From: Flavobacteriales bacterium | GTDB taxonomy: Bacteria > Bacteroidota > Bacteroidia > Flavobacteriales > Flavobacteriaceae | Direction of reading: 5' to 3' | DNA length: 63,872 nucleotides | Assembly (NCBI GenBank): GCA_027061855.1 | Contig: JAMOVT010000086.1 | Location: 1-63,872 of the forward strand | Shown: piece by piece, positions 25,900 through 35,331 of the stretch | How positions within the stretch are numbered: position 1 is the first letter of the stretch | Layout of the letters: the number at the start of each line of letters is the position of its first letter | Notes under the pieces: model-generated | What the model was told of the DNA's origin: nothing | Database searches by the model: none | What the model saw: only the letters and a program-made list of their open reading frames with translations | Position numbers and translations under genes: made by a program

Positions 25900-27810
25900 T
25901 TATTTAAAGCGTTTAAACAAGCGTTTACTCAGATGAAAAAAGTCGGCTTCGGTAAGCATTCCAATAAGTTTATTATTTTGGATAACCGGTAAGGAGCCTA
26001 TTTTGTGTTTATCCATGATTTCCATAGCTTCTTCCACTTTTTGATCAGGAGCTACGGTCAAAGGTTTTTCGATCATTATATCCTTTACTTTTAAATCTTT
26101 CAAGCCGGTATCTTCATTCATCTTTCGTAATATACGAAGCAAGCCTCTTGAAGTGACCAAGCCTACAAAATCGCCTTTTTCATTTTCCACGGGTACATAG
26201 CGAAGTTTGGCCCAGTTCATCATGTCGGCAACAAATTCCAAAATGTCATTGGGCTGAACAGATAAAATATCGGTTTGCATCACTTCTTCTACCAATAAAT
26301 CCGAAGGACGCCAATGAGGCAGAGCATTTAAATCCGGTATATTCCACTTATGCACCGGAATTTCCTTTTTCTGATTTTCGATAGCTGATTCTGTAATCAA
26401 AGATAAAATTTCCTCTTTTGAGGCTTTGTCTTGAAATTCTTTAAAAGTATCCAATATCCATGAGCTTCCATTTTGTCCTATATTGACTCTTTCTTCTATA
26501 ATTCCGAGGTATTTGTCAATATCTTCGGATTTCATTTTCCTTAATTTTAAACCTTCTCTGGCTACCGGTAATAATTCTTTTACAACCAAATCCCTCAGGC
26601 TGTATTTTTTCTTGTTAAACCAGGTGAATTGCTTGGTCATTCCACTTCTGGCCGCTGCATAAAAATTATCTTTGGCATCGTCAAAATTCATCAACTGCGT
26701 TACATCATCCAGCCTCTTGCAATAACCTTCCATCAAACCCAACCAAAAAGCGGTATTGGCCATTTCATCCAGAATAGTAGGACCGGCGGGAAACATCCGG
26801 GCTTCTATACGTAAATGAGGTTTTCCGTTGGGAGATATTCCATACACCGGCCTGTTCCATCTGTAAATGGTTGAATTATGCACAGTCAAAGCTTTTAGTG
26901 ACGGAGTTTCACCTCTTTTTACCATCTCCAAACTATCCTCATTGATATCCGCTCCCAATAATACACGGTAACGTAAAATATCTTCTTTAAAGAGATCCAT
27001 TACAGAATCTTTAATCCAGCCGGTTCCAAAAGTTACCCGCGGATGATGTTCTCTAATATGCTCGGTACTTACTCTTGTATCAATCGCTTGTTGAAATAAG
27101 GCTATTCTCGTTTCACGCCACAATCTCTTTCCGAATAATAAAGGAGCATTCACTGCTGTGGCCAAAACAGGGCCGGCAATAGCCTGGGCAATATTGTATT
27201 TTTTTACAAACTTATCGGCATCCACTTGCAAATGAACCTGAAATCCGGTATTTGCCGCTTCAATCATCCCACTGTCCAAGCGGATATTCAGTTCATCTAT
27301 TCCATATATATTAATAAGAAATTCTTCTCCACGCATAGCTTTTAACGCATCCATCAGAGCATAATATCTTTCAAAAGGAGTAATATTGTCTCTTCCAATA
27401 TCAAATTTGCGAATGGTTGGCAAAATGCCTGTTAAAATTAAATCCCCTCCTTTTTTTTGAACAATTTTGCGCACTTTTTCAAGATCTTGGAAAATTTCTT
27501 TTTCCATTTCGGAAAGGGCATTTCCAGTAAAATCACGCGGAGAAGCATTGGTTTCCAAATTAAATTTTGCCAATTCGGGGCTCAGATTATCCATTTTTGC
27601 TTCTTCCAGCACTTCCAGGTTCACCGGAAAAGGTTTATAGTTCTGATCTACCAAACAAAATTCCTGTTCGGCTCCGATCTTATACACTCCTTTTTCAAAC
27701 CTGTCCTCTTCAAGCATCTTTTCAAAAGCTTGTACATCTTTCAAAAGGTTTTTAGTGAAATTCTTAATCTCTTTTTCAGAATTGGCCAAACGTACATTAA
27801 AATCTCCCAT
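25900..27810 (-). CDS. GCS2-type glutamate-cysteine ligase-like protein fused to a CBS pair
   Basis: 636 aa. Residues about 1-480 match the carboxylate-amine ligase GCS2 fold: IGAEQEFCLVD near the N-terminus, NLETNASPRDF, a YYALMDALKAMRG helix, the VHLQVDADKF strand and LRIEARMFPAGPT. Residues about 512-636 are two CBS motifs (MQTDILSVQPND...YVPVENEKGDFVGLVTS and MIEKPLTVAPDQ...GSLPVIQNNKLIGMLTEADF). GCS2 enzymes make a gamma-glutamyl or similar amide with ATP; the CBS pair suggests control by adenine nucleotides. The true substrate is unknown. Operon with the aspartoacylase-like gene. Confidence 0.85.
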   Translation of the reverse strand: MGDFNVRLANSEKEIKNFTKNLLKDVQAFEKMLEEDRFEKGVYKIGAEQEFCLVDQNYKPFPVNLEVLEEAKMDNLSPELAKFNLETNASPRDFTGNALSEMEKEIFQDLEKVRKIVQKKGGDLILTGILPTIRKFDIGRDNITPFERYYALMDALKAMRGEEFLINIYGIDELNIRLDSGMIEAANTGFQVHLQVDADKFVKKYNIAQAIAGPVLATAVNAPLLFGKRLWRETRIALFQQAIDTRVSTEHIREHHPRVTFGTGWIKDSVMDLFKEDILRYRVLLGADINEDSLEMVKRGETPSLKALTVHNSTIYRWNRPVYGISPNGKPHLRIEARMFPAGPTILDEMANTAFWLGLMEGYCKRLDDVTQLMNFDDAKDNFYAAARSGMTKQFTWFNKKKYSLRDLVVKELLPVAREGLKLRKMKSEDIDKYLGIIEERVNIGQNGSSWILDTFKEFQDKASKEEILSLITESAIENQKKEIPVHKWNIPDLNALPHWRPSDLLVEEVMQTDILSVQPNDILEFVADMMNWAKLRYVPVENEKGDFVGLVTSRGLLRILRKMNEDTGLKDLKVKDIMIEKPLTVAPDQKVEEAMEIMDKHKIGSLPVIQNNKLIGMLTEADFFHLSKRLFKRFK

Positions 27811-27836
27811 AATAAAATTGAATAAACATATAAGGC

Positions 27837-27844
27837 CAAAGTTA
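27837..27844 (-). promoter_or_regulatory. Candidate -7 box for the GCS2/CBS gene
   Basis: Minus strand TAACTTTG (27844-27837), a perfect TAnnTTTG, 26 nt before the ATG. No good -33 element is seen. Confidence 0.45.
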
Positions 27845-27960
27845 AATAAGATTTTAAATTAACATAATTTTTACTTTAAAAATTTTAATAATCAGCAAAT
27901 TTTTATTAAATTTTCAACAGGATATTTTATTTCAAAATTATTTTAAATTTTATCTAATTT

Positions 27961-27978
27961 TTCTGCATCTTTGCAGAA
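27961..27978 (+). promoter_or_regulatory. Palindrome over the likely promoter of the 30-residue membrane protein
   Basis: TTCTGCA TCTT TGCAGAA is a perfect 7 bp inverted repeat 11 nt before the ATG at 27990. The -7-like sequence CATCTTTG (27966-27973, one mismatch to TAnnTTTG) lies inside it, so the site could be an operator or an mRNA hairpin. Confidence 0.4.
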
Positions 27979-27989
27979 AATATTTCAAT

Positions 27990-28082
27990 ATGAAAGCAAC
28001 TGACAGTGTCTTGTATTTGATGGGAATGCTCATGATTTTCCTGGTAATTATCCTTTTGTTACAAATGTTTGGAGTATTATAA
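27990..28082 (+). CDS. 30-residue single-pass membrane protein
   Basis: ATG at 27990, stop at 28080-28082. The product starts MKATDSVLYLMGMLM and continues as one unbroken hydrophobic helix to the C-terminus (IFLVIILLLQMFGVL). Support for it being real: an ATG start, a palindrome/promoter-like site upstream, and an intrinsic terminator 4 nt after the stop. I recognise no family. Small single-helix proteins of this kind often assist larger membrane complexes, but no partner is adjacent. Confidence 0.55.
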   Translation: MKATDSVLYLMGMLMIFLVIILLLQMFGVL

Positions 28083-28086
28083 ATAA

Positions 28087-28112
28087 AAAAAGGAGCCAGC
28101 AGGCTCCTTTTT
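28087..28112. terminator. Bidirectional terminator between the small ORF and osmC
   Basis: AAAAAGGAGCC / GGCTCCTTTTT with loop AGCA. It serves the 27990 gene on plus and the osmC gene on minus. Confidence 0.85.
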
Positions 28113-28131
28113 CTTCAAAAAGTGATTAGAA

Positions 28132-28560
28132 TTATTCTTCTATAAAATTGATTTCATAGGTTACTTCGGCAAAACTTCTGAACATTTTATATACACCACA
28201 ATAGCGACTTTCTGATAAAGTAACACATTTGGTCAATTTTTCTTTATTGAGATTCTTGCCTTTAAAATTATAAATCACATGCACTTTATCATAATACTTG
28301 GGGTGCTCCTCAGTCATATGTGCATCAATATCGATATTAAAATCGGTTACATCCTCATCAATTCTCATTTTTTTCATTAATGCGGCTACGTCCAATCCGG
28401 TACATCCGGCCAAAGCCACTAACATAAAGGGCTTGGGTTGATAGCCTTCTCCTTTTCCTCCGAACTTTTCTTCTGCCTCAATCGGAATCGGTTCATCTTT
28501 TCCCGGTGTATATGCATCAAATTGCATTCCTCTTTTCCAAATCAATTTTGTTTGTCCCAT
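28132..28560 (-). CDS. OsmC family peroxiredoxin-like protein
   Basis: 142 aa. The two OsmC active-site cysteines are present: Cys53 in LAGCTGLDV and Cys121 in SESRYCGVYKM. OsmC proteins reduce organic hydroperoxides through this thiol pair in the cytosol. The YhfA-like subgroup also fits in length. Single-gene unit, 27 nt downstream of the beta-barrel gene. Confidence 0.88.
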   Translation of the reverse strand: MGQTKLIWKRGMQFDAYTPGKDEPIPIEAEEKFGGKGEGYQPKPFMLVALAGCTGLDVAALMKKMRIDEDVTDFNIDIDAHMTEEHPKYYDKVHVIYNFKGKNLNKEKLTKCVTLSESRYCGVYKMFRSFAEVTYEINFIEE

Positions 28561-28587
28561 AAATTTTCGTTTTTTTAAAATTCAAAA

Positions 28588-29298
28588 TTACAAAAAATAA
28601 TAAATCACTCCCAAATGAAAATCTCTCATATTAATAGGATTATTATTGTATTTTATTTCTTCTTTTATGATATTATTTAATCCATAATATAATGAAAAAT
28701 TCCATAAACCATATCCTACTGCCAAGGTATACCCAAAACGCCAAGGCTCACTAATTTCTAGTTTTTTATATATGATATTGGCTTTATCGGTTACAAATTG
28801 CGATTCGGAATTTAATACATAAGAAAAAGTAATTCCCGTGTATAATCTCCAAAATTTGAATTTGGTAGGAGTACTTCCCCTCCATCGTATTTCAACCGGA
28901 AAGTCAAGTTTATGCACTGTAAACGAATTGGTTTTATAATCTATTCCCTCCAAAGATTGAAAAAGCACATTACCGGTCTGTTCATCCACATAGATTTTTA
29001 AATTATGATAATAAACGTCCCTACTGTAACCAAAACCCACTCCAAATCCAAAATTACGTTGTTCATTTACCGGAAAGTCACGTATCAAACCAAAACGAAG
29101 CGAATTTGAAAAACCATTTTGTTTTACATCCGGAGGAAGATCTTTCAATACGATATATGACAAACCAAAATACAATTGATCTTCATAATAATGCTTATCC
29201 GGTTGATAAATAGAGTCAATTACCAAAGTTTCTTGTTGTCCGTAAGTTGTGACATAAGAAAAAAATATAAAAAAGAAAAAGGGAAAATACCGGGTCAT
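28588..29298 (-). CDS. Outer membrane beta-barrel protein
   Basis: 236 aa. A signal peptide (MTRYFPFFFFIFFSYVTTYGQ) is followed by alternating aromatic/hydrophobic strands (LRFGLIRDFPVNEQRNFGFGVGFGYSRD, WRFGYTLAVGYGLWNFSLYYGL) ending in a C-terminal aromatic strand (FHLGVIYYFL), as expected for an eight-strand barrel of the PF13568/PorT-like type. PorT itself is a type IX secretion component, but I cannot assign that role. Divergent from pyrH. Confidence 0.75.
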   Translation of the reverse strand: MTRYFPFFFFIFFSYVTTYGQQETLVIDSIYQPDKHYYEDQLYFGLSYIVLKDLPPDVKQNGFSNSLRFGLIRDFPVNEQRNFGFGVGFGYSRDVYYHNLKIYVDEQTGNVLFQSLEGIDYKTNSFTVHKLDFPVEIRWRGSTPTKFKFWRLYTGITFSYVLNSESQFVTDKANIIYKKLEISEPWRFGYTLAVGYGLWNFSLYYGLNNIIKEEIKYNNNPINMRDFHLGVIYYFL

Positions 29299-29349
29299 AT
29301 CTAAATAAACTAAAAAATCATTTCAAACAAAATTAAGCTATTTTTTTTA

Positions 29350-29369
29350 TTTTGCTTAATTTAGCAAAA
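29350..29369. promoter_or_regulatory. Inverted repeat between the beta-barrel gene and pyrH
   Basis: TTTTGCT TAATTT AGCAAAA, perfect 7 bp arms, 13 nt before the pyrH ATG at 29382. Could be an operator for the divergent pair or a leader hairpin. No stronger evidence. Confidence 0.3.
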
Positions 29370-29381
29370 ATAAGAAATGAC

Positions 29382-30089
29382 ATGATGAAATATAAAAGAA
29401 TCCTTCTTAAACTCAGTGGAGAATCATTAATGGGAAATAAATCTTACGGTATAGATCCTGACAAAGTCAATGAATTTGTTGAAGAAATCAAACCCTTAAT
29501 AGAAAAAGGGATTGAAATAGGAATCGTCATCGGAGGAGGAAATATTTTCAGAGGCTTATCGGAAGCCGGTAAAATGATGGACCGTACCCAAGGAGATTTT
29601 ATGGGGATGCTTGCTACGGTAATAAACGGAATGGCACTCCAAAGTGTTTTTCTAAAACAAGGTATCGCAAGTGAAATCCTCAGCGGCTTGAAAGTAGAAA
29701 AAATCGCCGATGTGGTTTCCCCTTTAAAAGCCAAAGAATTATTAAAAGAAAAAAAGGTAGTAATTTTTACCGGTGGAACCGGAAATCCGTTTTTTACTAC
29801 TGATACCGGTGCCGTATTACGAGCTTTGGAAATCAATGCCGATGCCATTTTTAAAGGAACAAGAGTAGACGGAATATATAATAAAGATCCCGAAAAATTC
29901 AAAGATGCTGTTAAATATCAGGGCATTTCTTATGATGAAGCTCTTCAAAAAGACTTAAAAATTATGGATTCTACTGCTTTTGCTCTGGCAAAAGACAATG
30001 GATTACCGATTATTGTTTTTGATATGAATACCAAAGGAAATCTTTTAAGACTTATTGAAGGAGAAAATTTAGGGACTATCGTAAACTAA
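29382..30089 (+). CDS. pyrH: UMP kinase
   Basis: 235 aa from the first of two adjacent ATGs (29382, 29385). YKRILLKLSGESLMG, the GGGNIFRG glycine loop, DRTQGDFMGMLATVINGMALQ and FTGGTGNPFFTTDTGA are diagnostic of the bacterial hexameric UMP kinase, which makes UDP from UMP and ATP. Not followed by frr as in many bacteria; it meets the next gene tail to tail with a 4 nt overlap. Confidence 0.97.
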   Translation: MMKYKRILLKLSGESLMGNKSYGIDPDKVNEFVEEIKPLIEKGIEIGIVIGGGNIFRGLSEAGKMMDRTQGDFMGMLATVINGMALQSVFLKQGIASEILSGLKVEKIADVVSPLKAKELLKEKKVVIFTGGTGNPFFTTDTGAVLRALEINADAIFKGTRVDGIYNKDPEKFKDAVKYQGISYDEALQKDLKIMDSTAFALAKDNGLPIIVFDMNTKGNLLRLIEGENLGTIVN

Positions 30090-30628
30090 TATCTTAATTC
30101 AATACGATGCGGTTTCCAAGTTAAAGAATCGCCCGTAAATCCTTTGCTTATATTTATGATTTCCATGAACTCCGGAATAAATTCAATCAATAAATAATCC
30201 TTTTCTTTATCCGGATAAAAGGCTTCCCAGGCAGGTTTCCAATATCTCTGCCGCAAAAGGCTGTCCCGGATAATATGGGATTTACCATATAAGGATACAT
30301 AAGCCAATTGTGTCTTATCGAAATAATGCATCGCTGTTTTCGGATTTTTCATTATTTCTTTAACTTTTCTTGATCTTGGATTGGTTCCAAAATAGATTTT
30401 CCATTGTTGTGTGGGAGAAAAAGGTTCAATAACTCTTGTCTTTGGATATCCCATAGAGTCTATGGAAATATATTCTGCGAAATAGGCATTTTTTATAATT
30501 TTCCGCGCCTCTTGCATAAGTGTGTTTTCTTGCATCGAAAAATTACCTCTAAATTTTTCTGGTTTTTGTTCTTTTGAGGGAGAACAAGATATAATTATCA
30601 GTATGTAAAGAAAGAAAATCTTTTTCAT
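30086..30628 (-). CDS. PNPOx-fold (general stress protein 26-like) lipoprotein
   Basis: 180 aa. Leader with lipobox (IIISC, Cys15), then a split-barrel flavin-binding domain: YAEYISIDSMGYPKTRVIEPF-like strand, WKIYFGTNPRSRKVKEIMKNPKTAMHYFD, YVSLYGKSHIIRD. This fold usually binds FMN or F420 in the cytosol; a lipoprotein form is less common. Substrate unknown. It starts 15 nt after the T tract of the rpo operon terminator. Confidence 0.8.
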   Translation of the reverse strand: MKKIFFLYILIIISCSPSKEQKPEKFRGNFSMQENTLMQEARKIIKNAYFAEYISIDSMGYPKTRVIEPFSPTQQWKIYFGTNPRSRKVKEIMKNPKTAMHYFDKTQLAYVSLYGKSHIIRDSLLRQRYWKPAWEAFYPDKEKDYLLIEFIPEFMEIINISKGFTGDSLTWKPHRIELRY

Positions 30629-30642
30629 AAGCTTAAAGATAT

Positions 30643-30677
30643 AAAAAAGCGAGAAACTTTATGTCTCTCGCTTTTTT
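30643..30677 (-). terminator. Terminator of the rpoBC-DUF3467 unit
   Basis: A 12 bp stem, AAAAAAGCGAGA / TCTCGCTTTTTT (30643-30654 with 30666-30677), 9 nt after the stop of the 30687 gene. Ends the supercluster that begins at the tRNA genes. Confidence 0.88.
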
Positions 30678-30686
30678 TATTAAAAT

Positions 30687-30998
30687 TTAGGCTTCTCCGG
30701 TCGGACCGAAATTAATCGGAGGCGGCCCGGATTGCTCATAATCTTTAATAGGTCCGTGTACCTTTTCAAAACGATTAATATTATCACTCAATGCGCGTAA
30801 CAATCGTTTGGCATGTTGAGGTGTAAGTATCACTCTCGATTTTACTTTTGCCTTAGGTACACCGGGCATGATTTTTACGAAATCAATAATAAACTCAGAT
30901 ACCGAATGATTGATAATAGCCAAGTTTGCATATACTCCTTCGGCTACGTCTTCGGGCAATTCAATATTGATTTGCTGTTGTTTTTTCGGGTCTTTCAT
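30687..30998 (-). CDS. DUF3467 family protein
   Basis: 103 aa, no signal peptide. INIELPEDVAEGVYANLAIINHSVSEFIIDFVKIMPGVPKAKVKSRVILTPQHAKRLLRAL is the DUF3467 pattern. It follows rpoC by 19 nt and ends the operon, a position I recall as common in Bacteroidota. Function unknown; the location points to a role tied to transcription or translation. Confidence 0.85.
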   Translation of the reverse strand: MKDPKKQQQINIELPEDVAEGVYANLAIINHSVSEFIIDFVKIMPGVPKAKVKSRVILTPQHAKRLLRALSDNINRFEKVHGPIKDYEQSGPPPINFGPTGEA

Positions 30999-31017
30999 TT
31001 CGGTATAAGTTTAAAAA

Positions 31018-34000
31018 TTATTCGTTAAAATCTTGCATGGCATCAATTACCATATTTTCATACTCGTCTTTTCTTCCGACGATAATATTCTCGTATTCTT
31101 TCAAGCCGGTTCCCGCAGGAATTTTTCTTCCTACGATTACATTCTCTTTCAAGCCTTCCAAATTATCTACTTTGGCTCTGATAGCAGCCTCGTTCAATAC
31201 TTTGGTTGTTTCCTGGAAGGAAGCAGCAGAGATAAAGGATTTGGTTTGTAGAGAAGCTCTTGTAATTCCTTGTAATACGGGTGATGCCGTAGCAGGAATT
31301 ACATCTCTTACTTTAACCAATTTTTTATCCTGACGTCTTAAAATAGAATTCTCTTCACGCAGTTCTCTCGGAGTAACCAATTGACCTGCTTTAAACTTGG
31401 TAGAATCTCCCGGATCTTCCACAACTTTCAATGAAGATAAACGGTCATTTTCTTCGATAAAATCAAATTTATGAACCAATTCTCCCGGTAAGAAAGTAGT
31501 ATCTCCTGACTCTTCAATCATTACTTTCTGCATCATTTGTCTTACCACCACTTCAAAGTGCTTATCATTGATTTTTACCCCTTGTAAACGATATACTTCC
31601 TGTACTTCATTTACCAAGTATTGTTGAACGGCAGAAGGCCCTTTAATTTTAAGGATATCGTTAGGTGTAATGGCTCCATCGGATAAAGGTGTTCCGGCTT
31701 TGATATAATCGTTTTCCTGAACCAAAATCTGATTGGAAAGTTTGATTAAGTACTTCTTCACCTCACCGGATTTGGAAGTAACGATAATCTCTCTGTTTCC
31801 ACGCTTGATTTTTCCGAAGGATACTACTCCGTCAATCTCTGAAACCACAGCAGGGTTGGAAGGATTACGTGCTTCAAACAATTCGGTTACCCTGGGCAAA
31901 CCTCCCGTGATATCGCCTGCTTTTACAGAACTACGAGGGATTTTCACCAAGATGGTTCCCGGTTTGATTTTCTCTCCGTCTTTTACCATAATTCGTGCTC
32001 CCAACGGAAGGTTATAGGATCGTAAAACCTCTCCCGATTTATCCAAAATCTTAATGGTCGGAATGAGTTTTTTATTCTTACTTTCCGTAATTACCAATTC
32101 CTCACGGTTGGTTTGCTCATCTTTTTCAAGCTGACAGGTGGTTCCGGGAATGATATTTTCGAACTGGATTTTTCCTCCGAATTCCGATATAATTACCGAG
32201 TTCCAAGGATCCCATTCGGCAATAATCTCTCCTTTCAATACTTTTTCTCCCGGTTTTTTGTACAATTTAGAACCGTAACTCAATTGATTTGTACTCAAAA
32301 CTTTTCCACTCTTCTCACCGATAATTTTTACCTCTGAAGTTCTGGAAATAACAATATCCACTTCAACTCCGTCTTCTTCCGATTTTACGGTTTTAAGATC
32401 CGTGATTTCCAATATACCGTCAAATTTGGCGATAAGGTTGGATTGTTCAGAAATATTTCCTGCAACCCCTCCTTGGTGGAATGTACGTAAGGTCAACTGT
32501 GTACCGGGCTCTCCAATAGACTGAGCGGCAACCACTCCTACGGCTTCTCCTTTTTCTACCATTTCACCGGTAGCCAAGTTTCGTCCGTAACATTTTGCAC
32601 AAACTCCGTGTCTGGATTCACAAGTAAGAGGAGAACGTACTTCAATGGATTCCAAGGAAGTTTCATTTATTTTCTCCACTATTTTTTCGGTAATTTCCTC
32701 ACCGGCACCTATGATTAATTCTCCCGTCTCGGGGTCATATACATCATTGAGCGTTACACGTCCAAGGATTCTTTCACCCAATGTCTCGACAATATCATTG
32801 TTTTTCTTTAAGGCTTCGACTTTGATGCCTCGCAATGTTCCACAATCTTCTTCTCTTACAACTACATCTTGCGATACATCTACCAAACGACGTGTTAAAT
32901 ATCCGGCATCAGCTGTTTTCAAAGCGGTATCCGCCAAACCTTTACGTGCCCCGTGAGTAGAGATAAAGTATTCCTGAATGGATAATCCTTCTTTAAAGTT
33001 GGATAAGATCGGGTTTTCAATTACTTCACCACCACCGGCAGTAGATTTCTTGGGCTTTGCCATCAATCCACGCATACCGATAAGCTGACGAATCTGATCT
33101 TTTGAACCCCGTGCACCGGAATCCAACATCATATAAACGGAGTTAAATCCTTGTTTATCTTCTGTGATTCGTCTCATCAATATTTCGGTCAATTGCACAT
33201 TGGCATTTGTCCAAACATCTACCGTTTTGTTATATTTTTCTTTTTTGGAAATAACCCCCATTGCATAGTCGGCATTAATGGCATCGACTTCTTTTTTGGC
33301 GGCATCTACAATCTCTTTCTTTTCTTCCGGTACCATAATATTACTCAAACCAAAGGATAATCCACCTTTGAAAGCATAATAATATCCCAACTCTTTGATT
33401 TCATCCAAGAATTTGGCTGTAGTCGGCACATCGGTTTTCTTTAATACGTCGGAAATGATTTTTCTTAACGAACCTTTGGTCAATACATCATTGATATAAG
33501 GAACTTTCTCGGGTTTTACTTCGTTAAATAAAATTCTACCCGGAGTGGTTTGCACCAATCTTTCAAATTCATTTCCTTCTTCATCAAAATCTTTGATAAG
33601 AACTTTGATATCGGCATGTAAATCCAATTTCCCTTCATTCATGGCAATTTTTACCTCTTCCGGGGAATAGAAAGTCATACCTTCTCCTTTAACGGGATCT
33701 TCGGGTGTGGATTTCTTGGGTTTTGTAATATAATATAATCCCAATACCATATCTTGTGAAGGTACCGTAATAGGCGAACCGTTTGCAGGGTTTAAGATAT
33801 TTTGAGAAGCCAACATCAATAATTGAGCTTCGAGAATCGCCTGAGGTCCCAAAGGAAGGTGAACAGCCATCTGGTCACCGTCGAAGTCGGCATTAAAAGC
33901 CGAACATACCAAAGGATGCAAACGAATGGCTTTTCCTTCGATTAACTTGGGTTGGAATGCCTGGATTCCCAATCTGTGCAAAGTCGGCGCACGGTTGAGT

Positions 34001-35310
34001 AATACGGGATGTCCTTTTAGTACGTTTTCCAAGATATCCCAAACAATCGGATCACGTCTGTCGATAATTTTCTTGGCCGATTTTACGGTTTTCACGACTC
34101 CTCTTTCGATGAGTTTTCTCACGATAAAAGGCTTGTATAATTCGGCTGCCATATCTTTGGGGATACCGGCTTCGTATAATTTCAAGTTAGGTCCAACCAC
34201 AATTACCGAACGAGCGGAGTAATCCACCCTTTTCCCCAAAAGGTTTTGACGGAAACGTCCTTGTTTTCCTTTTAATGAATCGGAAAGGGATTTTAAAGGA
34301 CGATTGGATTCGGTTTTTACAGCCGAAGATTTTCGGGTATTGTCAAACAAAGAATCTACGGCCTCTTGCAACATCCTTTTTTCATTTCTCAAAATCACTT
34401 CGGGTGCTTTGATATCCATCAATCTTTTCAATCGATTATTACGGATAATCACACGACGATAAAGATCATTTAAGTCGGATGTGGCAAAACGTCCTCCATC
34501 CAAAGGCACCAAGGGACGCAATTCGGGAGGAATCACCGGAATGATGTTCATTACCATCCATTCGGGTTTATTTTCACGTCTTTTATTGGCTTGACGGAAA
34601 GCTTCCACCACTTGCAAACGTTTAAGCGCTTCGGTTTTTCTTTGTTTTGAAGTTTCATGACTGGCTTTGTCCCTTAATTCATAAGAAAGTTCGTCCAAAT
34701 CAATGGAAGCCAATAAATCACGGATAGCCTCTCCTCCCATTTTGGCGACGAATTTATTGGGATCGCTGTCTTCCAAATATTCGTTGTCTTCGGGAAGTCT
34801 ATCCAAAATGTTTTGATATTCTTCTTCGGTAAGGAATTGCATTTTTTGAATGGGATTTCCTTCATCATCTACTGCCGGTCCCGGATTGATTACCACGTAT
34901 CTTTCGTAGTAAACAATCATTTCCAATTTCTTGGTAGGCAATCCCAGCAAATATCCGATTTTATTAGGTAAAGACCTAAAATACCAGATATGAACCACAG
35001 GAACTACCAACTCGATATGACCGACTCTTTCTCTTCGAACTTTCTTTTCTGTTACTTCTACCCCACAACGGTCACAAACGATTCCTTTATAACGGATTCT
35101 TTTGTATTTTCCACAAGCACATTCATAATCCTTGATCGGGCCGAATATTTTTTCACAAAATAATCCGTCTCTTTCGGGTTTATGTGTTCTATAATTGATA
35201 GTTTCGGGTTTTAAAACTTCTCCTCTGGATGCTCTTTTGATTTTATCCGGAGAGGATAACCCGATGGAAATTCTATCAAATTTTATTGTTTTATATTTAT
35301 TTTTTGCCAT
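31018..35310 (-). CDS. rpoC: RNA polymerase subunit beta'
   Basis: 1430 aa, uninterrupted. N-terminal zinc finger ([23 protein letters not shown]), the catalytic NADFDGD motif, the bridge-helix region and the second zinc site ([14 protein letters not shown]). With beta it forms the catalytic core. 21 nt after rpoB. No intein or large insertion beyond what is normal for the phylum. Confidence 0.99.
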   Translation of the reverse strand: MAKNKYKTIKFDRISIGLSSPDKIKRASRGEVLKPETINYRTHKPERDGLFCEKIFGPIKDYECACGKYKRIRYKGIVCDRCGVEVTEKKVRRERVGHIELVVPVVHIWYFRSLPNKIGYLLGLPTKKLEMIVYYERYVVINPGPAVDDEGNPIQKMQFLTEEEYQNILDRLPEDNEYLEDSDPNKFVAKMGGEAIRDLLASIDLDELSYELRDKASHETSKQRKTEALKRLQVVEAFRQANKRRENKPEWMVMNIIPVIPPELRPLVPLDGGRFATSDLNDLYRRVIIRNNRLKRLMDIKAPEVILRNEKRMLQEAVDSLFDNTRKSSAVKTESNRPLKSLSDSLKGKQGRFRQNLLGKRVDYSARSVIVVGPNLKLYEAGIPKDMAAELYKPFIVRKLIERGVVKTVKSAKKIIDRRDPIVWDILENVLKGHPVLLNRAPTLHRLGIQAFQPKLIEGKAIRLHPLVCSAFNADFDGDQMAVHLPLGPQAILEAQLLMLASQNILNPANGSPITVPSQDMVLGLYYITKPKKSTPEDPVKGEGMTFYSPEEVKIAMNEGKLDLHADIKVLIKDFDEEGNEFERLVQTTPGRILFNEVKPEKVPYINDVLTKGSLRKIISDVLKKTDVPTTAKFLDEIKELGYYYAFKGGLSFGLSNIMVPEEKKEIVDAAKKEVDAINADYAMGVISKKEKYNKTVDVWTNANVQLTEILMRRITEDKQGFNSVYMMLDSGARGSKDQIRQLIGMRGLMAKPKKSTAGGGEVIENPILSNFKEGLSIQEYFISTHGARKGLADTALKTADAGYLTRRLVDVSQDVVVREEDCGTLRGIKVEALKKNNDIVETLGERILGRVTLNDVYDPETGELIIGAGEEITEKIVEKINETSLESIEVRSPLTCESRHGVCAKCYGRNLATGEMVEKGEAVGVVAAQSIGEPGTQLTLRTFHQGGVAGNISEQSNLIAKFDGILEITDLKTVKSEEDGVEVDIVISRTSEVKIIGEKSGKVLSTNQLSYGSKLYKKPGEKVLKGEIIAEWDPWNSVIISEFGGKIQFENIIPGTTCQLEKDEQTNREELVITESKNKKLIPTIKILDKSGEVLRSYNLPLGARIMVKDGEKIKPGTILVKIPRSSVKAGDITGGLPRVTELFEARNPSNPAVVSEIDGVVSFGKIKRGNREIIVTSKSGEVKKYLIKLSNQILVQENDYIKAGTPLSDGAITPNDILKIKGPSAVQQYLVNEVQEVYRLQGVKINDKHFEVVVRQMMQKVMIEESGDTTFLPGELVHKFDFIEENDRLSSLKVVEDPGDSTKFKAGQLVTPRELREENSILRRQDKKLVKVRDVIPATASPVLQGITRASLQTKSFISAASFQETTKVLNEAAIRAKVDNLEGLKENVIVGRKIPAGTGLKEYENIIVGRKDEYENMVIDAMQDFNE

Positions 35311-35331
35311 AACTTTTCTAAAAAATTAATT

